Part shown: piece after piece, positions 7,305 to 13,111 of the stretch | Layout of the letters: each line of letters opens with the position of its first letter | How positions within the stretch are numbered: the stretch's first letter is position 1 | NCBI GenBank assembly: GCA_035264765.1 | Contig: DATFPQ010000165.1 | Location: 1 to 17,584, forward strand | DNA: 17,584 bases | Direction: 5' to 3' | Source of the DNA: DATFPQ01 sp035264765 | GTDB taxonomy: Bacteria > Actinomycetota > Actinomycetes > Actinomycetales > Angustibacteraceae | The notes under the pieces: generated by a model | Told to the model about the DNA's origin: nothing | Seen by the model: the letters and a program-made list of their open reading frames with translations, nothing else | Database searches by the model: none | Program-made: the position numbers and the translations under genes

Positions 7305-7390
7305 CGCAGAACGCCGCGGGACGCCCCCGCAGGCGGCCGTGCCGGCACAGCACCGGACACGTCCGCACCACCGAGCACGAGGACCTCCGC

Positions 7391-7852
7391 ATGAGTGCGC
7401 CGCAGACCGCCGGAGCCCACCCCGGGTCGCCCATCGGCTCCGCCCCCGGATCGGACCGGTCCGAGCGGACCCTGACCGTGCTCGTCTACAGCGACGACGT
7501 CGACACCCGCTCGGCCGTGCGGATGGCCGTCGGCCGGCGTCCGGCGTCGGACCTGCCGCGGGTCGAGTGGTTGGAGTGCGCCACCCCAGGTGCGGTGGTG
7601 TCCGCGATGGACGCGGGAGGCGTCGACGTCGCGGTGCTCGACGGTGAGGCCAGCCCGCACGGTGGCCTCGGCCTGTGCCGGCAGCTGAAGAACGAGATCT
7701 ACCAGTGCCCGCCGGTGCTCGTGCTGATCGGCCGGGTGCAGGACTCGTGGCTGGCCGCGTGGTCGCAGGCCGACGCCGCCGTCCCTCACCCGCTCGACCC
7801 GGCCGCCGTCGCCCAGGCCGTGGCCGAGCTCGCCCGCACCGTCGTCGAGTGA
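7391..7852 (+). CDS. Stand-alone, atypical receiver-like (CheY-fold) protein
   Basis: This 153-residue protein has a disordered N-terminus (1-26) followed by one receiver-like domain and no output domain. Visible receiver features are the acidic pair after strand 1 (VLVYSDD, Asp35/Asp36), a candidate phospho-acceptor Asp84 (VAVLDGE) and strand 4 (PPVLVLIGR, 108-115). Two hallmark positions are altered: the Thr/Ser after strand 4 is Ile113, and the Lys of the usual KP is His133 (VPHPLDP). It may therefore not switch by ordinary phosphorylation. The ATG has GAGGA 7 nt upstream. Its TGA overlaps the trpD GTG by 4 nt (GTGA), so the two are translated together, and it is divergent from ctaE. A role linking respiration or metabolism to trpD is only conjecture; no function is assigned. 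Confidence 0.85.
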   Translation: MSAPQTAGAHPGSPIGSAPGSDRSERTLTVLVYSDDVDTRSAVRMAVGRRPASDLPRVEWLECATPGAVVSAMDAGGVDVAVLDGEASPHGGLGLCRQLKNEIYQCPPVLVLIGRVQDSWLAAWSQADAAVPHPLDPAAVAQAVAELARTVVE

Positions 7853-9009
7853 CGGGCGTGCCGAACCCAGGGTCCGGGGTCTCCTGGCCGAACCTGCTCA
7901 GCCGCCTGGTCGCGCGGCAGCCGCTGAGCCGTGAGCAGACCTCGTGGGCCATGGACCAGATCATGTCCGGTGAGGCGACGGACGTTCAGGTGGCCGGATT
8001 CCTCGTCTCGCTGCGGGCCAAGGGCGAGACCGTCGAGGAGCTGAACGGACTGGTCGACGCGATGCTGTCGCACGCCGTACCCGTGCACGTCGATGGACCG
8101 GTCGTCGACATCGTGGGGACCGGCGGCGACCGCGCGTCAACCGTGAACATCTCCACGATGGCCGCCCTGGTCGTGGCCGGGGCGGGGGCGCGGGTGGTCA
8201 AGCACGGCAACCGGGCGGCGTCCAGCGCGTGCGGCTCCGCCGACGTGCTGGAGGCTCTCGGTGTGCGGCTCGACCTCGCGCCCGACGCCGTGGGACGGGT
8301 GGCGCAGCGGGCCGGCATCACCTTCTGCTTCGCGCAGGTCTTCCACCCGGCCATGCGGCACGCCGCCGTGGCTCGACGCGAGCTCGGCGTGCCCACGGCC
8401 TTCAACTTCCTTGGACCGCTCACCAACCCGGCCCGGCCGGCCGCCACCGCCGTCGGCGTGGCCGACCTCCGGATGGCGCCGCTCATGGCGGGCGTCCTTG
8501 CGGCGCGCGGTACGTCGGCGCTGGTCTTTCGCGGCCAGGACGGGCTGGACGAGCTGACGACGTCGGGTCCCTCGGACGTGTGGCTGACCGGCAACGGGAC
8601 GGTGCGCACGGTGGTCCTCGACCCGGCGGACCTGGGCGTCCCCAAGGCGGGCGTGGAGGAGCTTCGGGGTGCGGACGCCGCGTACAACGCGCAGGTCGCG
8701 CGGGACGTCCTGGGCGGCGCGCGCGGGCCGGTGCGCGACGCCGTGCTGCTGAACGCGGCCGCCGCGCTGGTGGCCGCCGACGGGGCTGTGGGGTCGGCTG
8801 GCTCACAGTCGGCCGGCTCGGGGTCTGCTGGCTCTGCCTCTGGGGAGTCTGCGATCGGCGCGGCCGCGCCCGTGGAGGCGGCGCCCCTGGACGGCGACCG
8901 GCTGGTCGAGGCGATGCGCGCCGGCATGGCCCTGGCGGCCGAGGCGATCGACTCAGGCGCCGCCGCGGACGTCCTGCGCCGCTGGGTCGCGGCAACCGCC
9001 GCGGCCTAG
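7849..9009 (+). CDS. trpD: Anthranilate phosphoribosyltransferase
   Basis: The 386-residue cytoplasmic enzyme joins anthranilate to phosphoribosyl pyrophosphate, the second step of tryptophan synthesis from chorismate. The family signatures are present: GTGGD (90-94) and NIST (100-103) for phosphoribosyl pyrophosphate, KHGNR (118-122), NFLGPLTNPARP (186-197), and the metal-binding Asp234/Glu235 in DGLDEL. The chosen start is GTG 7849, overlapping the receiver-gene stop; GTG 7858 is an alternative. Odd feature: a Gly/Ser/Ala-rich insert (about 315-347) interrupts the C-terminal helices and makes the protein longer than the usual 340-350 residues. The insert holds an internal 30-bp duplication. 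No other trp gene is adjacent, so this resembles the trpD copy found alone beside the qcr genes in other actinobacteria. Confidence 0.95.
   Translation: MTGVPNPGSGVSWPNLLSRLVARQPLSREQTSWAMDQIMSGEATDVQVAGFLVSLRAKGETVEELNGLVDAMLSHAVPVHVDGPVVDIVGTGGDRASTVNISTMAALVVAGAGARVVKHGNRAASSACGSADVLEALGVRLDLAPDAVGRVAQRAGITFCFAQVFHPAMRHAAVARRELGVPTAFNFLGPLTNPARPAATAVGVADLRMAPLMAGVLAARGTSALVFRGQDGLDELTTSGPSDVWLTGNGTVRTVVLDPADLGVPKAGVEELRGADAAYNAQVARDVLGGARGPVRDAVLLNAAAALVAADGAVGSAGSQSAGSGSAGSASGESAIGAAAPVEAAPLDGDRLVEAMRAGMALAAEAIDSGAAADVLRRWVAATAAA
8791..8850 (+). repeat. 30-bp imperfect duplication inside trpD
   Basis: GGGTCGGCTGGCTC (8791-8804) and GGGTCTGCTGGCTC (8821-8834) match at 13 of 14 bases, 30 bp apart. 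They encode GSAGSQSAGS and GSAGSASGES-like decapeptides. The reading frame is kept, so this looks like an expanding flexible linker. Confidence 0.65.
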
Positions 9010-9021
9010 CCCAGTCCGACC

Positions 9022-9041
9022 CGGCGCGCCGTGCCGCGCCG
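9022..9041. terminator. Possible bidirectional terminator between trpD and the Lrp-like gene
   Basis: CGGCGCG and CGCGCCG form a perfect 7-bp stem with a 6-nt loop in the 36-bp gap between the convergent trpD and Lrp-like stops. No T-tract on either side. Confidence 0.45.
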
Positions 9042-9045
9042 ACCG

Positions 9046-9330
9046 TCAGGCGCCGTCGAGCCCGAGGGAGAACGCCGCCTCGAGGTCGTGCCGGGAGTAG
9101 GACCGGAACGAGATGTGCGTCTGGGTATTCAGCACGCCGTCGACCTTGTTCAGCCGGTCGGCGATGATGTCGGCCAGCGCCTCGTGCTCGCGGACGCGCA
9201 CCATGGCGATCAGGTCGATCTCCCCAGTGACGGAGTAGACCTCGCTGACGCCGTCCAAGTCGGCGATGGCGGCCGCCACCTCCGGGATGCGGTCGACCTC
9301 GGCCTCGACGAGCACGATCGCGGTGATCAC
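9046..9330 (-). CDS. Stand-alone Lrp/AsnC ligand-binding (RAM) domain protein
   Basis: This 94-residue protein consists only of the alpha/beta ligand-binding and oligomerisation domain of Lrp/AsnC regulators. It shows VITAIVLVEAE (strand 1), a helix with IPEVAAAIADLDGV, SEVYSVTGEIDLIAMVRV (strands 2 and 3), and VDGVLNTQTHISFRSYS at the end. The helix-turn-helix domain is missing, so direct DNA binding is not expected. Stand-alone domains may sense amino acids or bind partner regulators. The GTG at 9330 is chosen over an upstream in-frame start at 9390 because GAGAGGG ends 6 nt before it and the domain begins there. A possible -10 (TAGGCT) lies at 9368-9373, and the 13-bp tandem array starts just upstream. 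It converges on trpD. Confidence 0.85.
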   Translation of the reverse strand: MITAIVLVEAEVDRIPEVAAAIADLDGVSEVYSVTGEIDLIAMVRVREHEALADIIADRLNKVDGVLNTQTHISFRSYSRHDLEAAFSLGLDGA

Positions 9331-9367
9331 GGGAACCCTCTCCGTCGGCGGCGGGACGTCGTGCGCG

Positions 9368-9373
9368 AGCCTA
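9368..9373 (-). promoter_or_regulatory. Possible -10 element of the Lrp-like gene
   Basis: TAGGCT on the minus strand about 37 nt before the GTG at 9330, giving a short leader that includes the GAGAGGG ribosome-binding site. The -35 position would fall in the first unit of the 13-bp array. Confidence 0.35.
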
Positions 9374-9388
9374 GTCCGGTTCACGCGC

Positions 9389-9544
9389 ACCGATCAGCGG
9401 CACGAATGAGCCGCACCGATCCGCGGCACCGATCGACAGGACCGATCCGCGGCACCGATCCGCGGCACCGATCCGCGGCACCGATCGGCGGCACCGATCG
9501 ACGGCACCGATCGGCGGCACCGATCGGCGGGGCCGATCAGCGGC
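9389..9544. repeat. Twelve-unit 13-bp tandem array (consensus ACCGATCNGCGGC)
   Basis: Twelve head-to-tail 13-bp units fill exactly 156 bp. Units 3, 5, 6 and 7 are identical (ACCGATCCGCGGC), units 8 and 10 read ACCGATCGGCGGC, and only unit 2 is strongly diverged. Eleven units contain GATC. The period is not a multiple of three, so no conserved peptide is implied. Adjacent CCGCGG and CCGATCGG palindromes could pair into serial hairpins. The array fills most of the 231-bp gap between the end of the DnaQ-UvrC-like gene (9562) and the start of the Lrp-like gene (9330). Confidence 0.95.
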
Positions 9545-9561
9545 ACGCTGCGCGCCACCGG

Positions 9562-11322
9562 TCAGCCGGCTCGGTGCGGGAGCGCGGGCCGTGGCTCGTC
9601 GAACGGCACCGCACTGCCCCGCTGCGCGGCCAACGGCTCCAGCCGGGCCCGCTCGGCGCCCGCGCCGTGCAACGGGCAGGCCCAGGTGCCCTCGACCTCG
9701 ACCAGCCGGGTACCCGGCGTCTCGAGCCAGTGCAGGACCTTCTCGGCCTCCTCCGCCGTTCCGGCCGGCGCGGGGAGGATGGGTCGGCCGACCACCTCGG
9801 CGGTGGCGCGCAGCGCGTGGACGTACGGCCAGGGATCGGCGCCGCGTGGCGCGACGCACGTGCCGGCCAGGCGGCCGTGCCGCACCAGCACGATCTCCCA
9901 GCCCCCGGCGTCCCGCCGGCGCGCGGCCACGACCTCGGCGCACGACGCCAGCCCGGCCAACCGCTGCACTCGTGCGGCCGCCCGCATCACCGCCACCATC
10001 CGGTCGCGGACCACGGCCGCCTGCTCGTAGCGCTGGGAGCCGGCCAGCGTGGCGATCCGCGAGCGCAGCGCCGAGGCCAGCTCGCGGCAGTCGTGGCTCA
10101 TCGCCCGGCGGGCCCGCTGCACGATGGTCGTGTACTCGGCGACCGCCTGTTCGCGCGTGCTCTCGTCGGCCGCGCGGACGCAGGGCGCCGGGCAGCGCCC
10201 CATGTCGGCCAGCGCGCAGGCGCTGCCGCCCCCGCGGCGACCGAGCCGGCGACTGCACTGGCGCAGCGCGAAGGCCTCGTGCATTGCCTCGACGGCGTGC
10301 TCTGCGGACTGCCGTCCGGAGAACGGCCCGAGGTACGTCGCGCCGTCGTCCCGCACCTCGTTCACCACCGAGAGCCGTGGAAAGGGCTCGTTGGTGAGCT
10401 TGACCCAGGGCGCTCGTTCGGGACGCTTCGAGCGCCGGTTGTACCGCGGCTTGTGCTCGGCGATGAGCCGGAGCTCGCGGACCTGCGCCTCCAGCGCGGT
10501 CTCGCACACGACCGGCACCACGCGCTCGGCCAGCCCGACCATCTCTCCCATCCGAGTCCGGTGCTCGGACGCCGTGAAGTAGCCGCGGACGCGGGTGCGG
10601 ATGTCCTTGGACGTGCCGACGTACAGCACCTCGTCGCGGGGGCCGCGGAACACGTACACGCCCGGTGCGTGGGGCAGGCCTTCGGCGAGGTAGCGCTTGC
10701 GGCGCTGCGCCGTCGACACCCGGCCGCTGAACGTGGTCAGCTCCTCCAGCGAGTGGACGCCGACGCCGCCCACCCGCTCCAGCAGCCCGTGCAGCACGTC
10801 GACGGTGGCACGCGCGTCGGTCAAGGCGCGGTGGTCCGGGGTCGTGGGTGAGCCGAAGAACCGGGCCAGCGTGCCCAGCTTGCGGTTCGGCACCTCCTCG
10901 CGGCCCAGAACCTGACGCGCGAGGTGCACCGTGTCGACGACGGGGAAGCCGGGCCAGGGGTTACCGGTGCTCCTCGCCGCCGCCTTGAGGAAGCCGACGT
11001 CGAAAGGTGCGTTGTGGGCCACCAGGACGCTCCCCCGGGCGAAGTCGAGGAAGGTCGGCAGGACCGCCTCGATGCGCGGGGCGTGGCGGACCATGCGGTC
11101 GGTGATTCCGGTGAGCAGTGCGATGAACGGCGGGATCGAGGTGCCCGGATTCACCAGGGTCTGCAGCTCGCCGACGACCACGCCGCCGCGCACCCGCACC
11201 GCTCCGATCTCGGTGATCGCGCAGCTGGACGAGGATCCGCCCGTGGTCTCGAGGTCGACGACGACGAAGTCCACCTCGGACAACGGGGTGCCGAGCTCGT
11301 CGAGCGTTCCCTGGACGGCCAT
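9562..11322 (-). CDS. DEDDh (DnaQ-type) exonuclease fused to a UvrC-like GIY-YIG/UVR half
   Basis: This is a 586-residue two-part nuclease. Residues 15-185 are a 3'-5' exonuclease of the DNA polymerase III epsilon type, with Asp23 and Glu25 (VVDLETTG), Asp108 (HNAPFDVGF), and His164 and Asp169 (HRALTDA) as the DEDDh set. Residues 215-295 are a GIY-YIG domain (GVYVF at 221, YVGTSKDIRTRVRGYF from 234, KPRYN at 291) as in the UvrC N-terminus. Four cysteines follow (356, 369, 377, 381, ending GRCPAPC), in the arrangement UvrC uses for an iron-sulfur cluster. A UVR-like helix pair follows (about 415-448). The RNase H-like nuclease and helix-hairpin-helix domains of UvrC are absent. The architecture matches actinobacterial proteins such as Rv2191. 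The ATG at 11322 is immediately preceded by an in-frame GTG (11325) that may be the real leaderless start. A DNA-damage type promoter motif lies directly upstream. Confidence 0.93.
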   Translation of the reverse strand: MAVQGTLDELGTPLSEVDFVVVDLETTGGSSSSCAITEIGAVRVRGGVVVGELQTLVNPGTSIPPFIALLTGITDRMVRHAPRIEAVLPTFLDFARGSVLVAHNAPFDVGFLKAAARSTGNPWPGFPVVDTVHLARQVLGREEVPNRKLGTLARFFGSPTTPDHRALTDARATVDVLHGLLERVGGVGVHSLEELTTFSGRVSTAQRRKRYLAEGLPHAPGVYVFRGPRDEVLYVGTSKDIRTRVRGYFTASEHRTRMGEMVGLAERVVPVVCETALEAQVRELRLIAEHKPRYNRRSKRPERAPWVKLTNEPFPRLSVVNEVRDDGATYLGPFSGRQSAEHAVEAMHEAFALRQCSRRLGRRGGGSACALADMGRCPAPCVRAADESTREQAVAEYTTIVQRARRAMSHDCRELASALRSRIATLAGSQRYEQAAVVRDRMVAVMRAAARVQRLAGLASCAEVVAARRRDAGGWEIVLVRHGRLAGTCVAPRGADPWPYVHALRATAEVVGRPILPAPAGTAEEAEKVLHWLETPGTRLVEVEGTWACPLHGAGAERARLEPLAAQRGSAVPFDEPRPALPHRAG

Positions 11323-11332
11323 CACGGGTGGA

Positions 11333-11355
11333 ACCGTAGGTCTCGGCACCGACAA
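11333..11355 (-). promoter_or_regulatory. RecA-NDp/PafBC-type DNA-damage promoter motif
   Basis: On the minus strand: TTGTCGGTG (11355-11347), 8 nt, TACGGT (11338-11333). This agrees at every fixed position with the published mycobacterial LexA-independent damage motif TTGTCRGTG-N8-TANNNT. The GTG at 11325 is 7 nt beyond TACGGT, which fits a leaderless start. The downstream DnaQ-UvrC-like product fits a repair regulon. Activity is inferred. Confidence 0.75.
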
Positions 11356-11388
11356 CCTCCGTCAGGCGCGCTGGACCACCCGCTGACC

Positions 11389-11394
11389 TACGCT
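11389..11394 (+). promoter_or_regulatory. Probable -10 element of the leaderless NYN gene
   Basis: TACGCT, 6 nt, then GTG at 11401. No Shine-Dalgarno precedes the start. The element shares a 75-bp divergent region with the DnaQ-UvrC-like promoter. Confidence 0.5.
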
Positions 11395-11400
11395 GCACGG

Positions 11401-12852
11401 GTGGCTGCACCGATCGCCGACCGGGCATCGGAGAGCCCTGTGCCGATCCCATCCCCGGCCGGCCCGCCTTCGGACCCGCCCTCGGACGGACCCGTCCTGC
11501 TGCCCGCGGACGAGCCTGTTGAGGAACCGGCCGAGTCCGCGGGCGAAGCCGCGCCCGGCGCCACCGCGCTCCCGGAGGCCGTGCGACGTCGAGTCCTCGA
11601 CCTGGCTGCGGGAGCGCTGGGGTCGATGCCGCCCCAGGAGGTGCCGCCCAGCCTGGTGCGGGTCCGCAGCTTCACCCCCGCGCGCCGAGCCGAGCGCGGC
11701 GCGGTGCCGCTGCTGACCACGCTCGAGCGGGACGAGGCCTTCCGGGCCCGGGTCGCGTCCGCAGTCCGCGGGGACTCCACCGACCTGGCGACGGCAGTGG
11801 ACGCCGGCTCGGCTCCCGAGGACGCCGACATGGTGGAGGTGGCGGCGGCGGCGTACCTGCTGCGTCCCGCGACCTGGCCCTCGATGGTGGATCGGGCGTC
11901 GCGGGAGCTGGCGCGCGCGGAGCAGGAGCGGGCAGACCGCGTCGGGCAGGAGCTGCTGTCGCGGGCCCGCGCGGAGCTGGAGCTGGCGCGGGCCGAGCGT
12001 GGTCGCAACGAGGCCGCCGCGCGCGAGGAGCTCGCCGCCCTGCAGGAGGAGCTGGCCGACGTCCGCCGGGAGCTGCGCCGGCACCGGTCGGACGCCGACC
12101 GGGCACGCGCCCTGACACGGTCTGCACAGAACCAGGCCGAGGAGATTGCCGAAACGGCCGAGCGTGAGGTCGAGGCCGCGCGGGAGCGGGCCGAGCGCGC
12201 GGAGGCCGAGCTGCGCGCCGCCCGGGAGGAGCTGATGGCGCTGCGTCGCGCGGACCGGGAGGGACGCTCGCTGGCCGGAGCCCGCGCCCGGCTGCTGCTC
12301 GACACGGTGCTGGACGCCGCCGCCGGTCTGCGATCCGAGCTGGCCCTGCCTCCTGCGGGCCTGGCACCAGCCGACCTGGTGGGCTCGGCCGAGACGCCCT
12401 CGGGCGCCGCCGTGGCCGCCCGGGCTCGTGCCGCCGACGACCCGGCCGTGCTCGACGAGCTGCTCCGCCTGCCTCGCCCCCACCTCGTAGTAGATGGGTA
12501 CAACGTCACGAAGAGTGCGTACGGCGAGCTGCCGCTCGCCGACCAGCGGGCCCGGCTGCTGGGCGCGCTGTCCTCGCTCGCTGCCCGCACGCGAGCCGAG
12601 ATCACCTGCTGCTTCGACGGGGCCGACCTGCCCGGCCGGACGCCGACGCCGACCGTGCGAGGGGTGCGGGTGCGGTTCAGCGCGGACGGCGAGATCGCGG
12701 ACGACCTGATCCGCCGGCTCGTCCGGGCGGAGCCGCCCGGTCGAGTCGTCGTCGTGGTTTCCAGCGACCGGGAAGTCGCCGACGACGTCCGAGCGCTGGG
12801 GGCGCGGCCGGTTCCCAGCGCCGCCCTCGTCCGCCTGCTGGCCCGCTCCTGA
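11401..12852 (+). CDS. Coiled-coil protein with C-terminal NYN (YacP-like) nuclease domain
   Basis: The 483-residue protein has three parts. Residues 1-55 are Pro/Ala/Glu-rich and probably disordered. Residues about 56-160 form a helical domain ending in AAAAYLLRPATWPSMV, and about 162-290 a long heptad-like coiled coil rich in Arg, Glu and Ala. The NYN/PIN-like domain (about 358-480) carries the expected acidic residues: VVDGYNVT (Asp365), CCFDGAD (Asp406), EIADDLI (Asp434/Asp435) and SSDREVADD (Asp456). Such domains act as metal-dependent RNases, so a role in RNA processing or decay is likely but the substrate is unknown. The GTG at 11401 follows TACGCT by 6 nt and fixes the start. It is divergent from the DnaQ-UvrC-like gene. 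Confidence 0.9.
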   Translation: MAAPIADRASESPVPIPSPAGPPSDPPSDGPVLLPADEPVEEPAESAGEAAPGATALPEAVRRRVLDLAAGALGSMPPQEVPPSLVRVRSFTPARRAERGAVPLLTTLERDEAFRARVASAVRGDSTDLATAVDAGSAPEDADMVEVAAAAYLLRPATWPSMVDRASRELARAEQERADRVGQELLSRARAELELARAERGRNEAAAREELAALQEELADVRRELRRHRSDADRARALTRSAQNQAEEIAETAEREVEAARERAERAEAELRAAREELMALRRADREGRSLAGARARLLLDTVLDAAAGLRSELALPPAGLAPADLVGSAETPSGAAVAARARAADDPAVLDELLRLPRPHLVVDGYNVTKSAYGELPLADQRARLLGALSSLAARTRAEITCCFDGADLPGRTPTPTVRGVRVRFSADGEIADDLIRRLVRAEPPGRVVVVVSSDREVADDVRALGARPVPSAALVRLLARS

Positions 12853-12857
12853 CCGCG

Positions 12858-12880
12858 TTGTCGGACCCTGCCTCTAGCGT
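12858..12880 (+). promoter_or_regulatory. Relaxed RecA-NDp-like motif before the CxxC protein
   Basis: TTGTCGGAC (12858-12866), 8 nt, TAGCGT (12875-12880). Seven of the nine bases of the upstream element and the exact spacing match TTGTCRGTG-N8-TANNNT; the final TG is AC. The leader to the GTG at 12929 would be about 40 nt. Confidence 0.4.
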
Positions 12881-12913
12881 CCGGGGAGGTGGTCGGCAGC
12901 GCGCCGACCGGAC

Positions 12914-12921
12914 GAGGAGGG
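12914..12921 (+). promoter_or_regulatory. Strong ribosome-binding site of the CxxC protein
   Basis: GAGGAGGG ends 7 nt before the GTG at 12929. It is the second-best Shine-Dalgarno sequence in the window and shows that the short reading frame is a real gene. Confidence 0.8.
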
Positions 12922-12928
12922 AACGGTC

Positions 12929-13111
12929 GTGCACATCGACTGCGACAGCTGCGAGGTCCGCGGGCTCGCCTGCGGGGACTGCGTCGTGACCGTGCTGCTG
13001 GGCGCCCCGCCCGAGGGTGTGGAGCTCGACCCGGCGGAGCAGGTGGCCATCGGCGTCCTGGCCGACACCGGGCTGGTGCCGCCCCTGCGTCTTCGCCGCG
13101 CCGCCGGATGA
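12929..13111 (+). CDS. 60-residue protein with paired CxxC motifs, possibly zinc-binding
   Basis: The product starts MHIDCDSCEVRGLACGDCVV: Cys5/Cys8 and Cys15/Cys18 form CxxC-x6-CxxC, a compact arrangement suited to zinc or an iron-sulfur cluster. The rest (VTVLLGAPPEGVELDPAEQVAIGVLADTG, split by a Pro-rich turn) has one helix, and the end is basic (PLRLRRAAG). There is no signal peptide or membrane segment. I have a general memory of similar short proteins in other actinobacteria but cannot name a family or function. The GTG is fixed by the strong GAGGAGGG. A relaxed damage-type promoter lies upstream. The gene stands alone between the NYN gene and the peptidase pair, with a repeat-rich stretch after it. 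Confidence 0.8.
   Translation: MHIDCDSCEVRGLACGDCVVTVLLGAPPEGVELDPAEQVAIGVLADTGLVPPLRLRRAAG

Noticed and set aside
7858..7860. Alternative trpD start GTG 7858
   Set aside because: Possible, but the GTGA overlap at 7849 is the usual coupling arrangement and neither start has a better ribosome-binding site.
9389..9544. CRISPR array
   Set aside because: The units are 13 bp and directly adjacent, with no spacers, and no cas genes are nearby.
9031..10851. 606-codon plus-strand frame that reads through the 13-bp array
   Set aside because: The array gives a shifting peptide because 13 is not a multiple of 3, and the rest is antisense to the DnaQ-UvrC-like gene.
11326..11400. LexA (SOS) box in the DnaQ-UvrC-like/NYN divergent region
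   Set aside because: No GAAC-N4-GTTC type palindrome is present; the RecA-NDp motif explains the region better.
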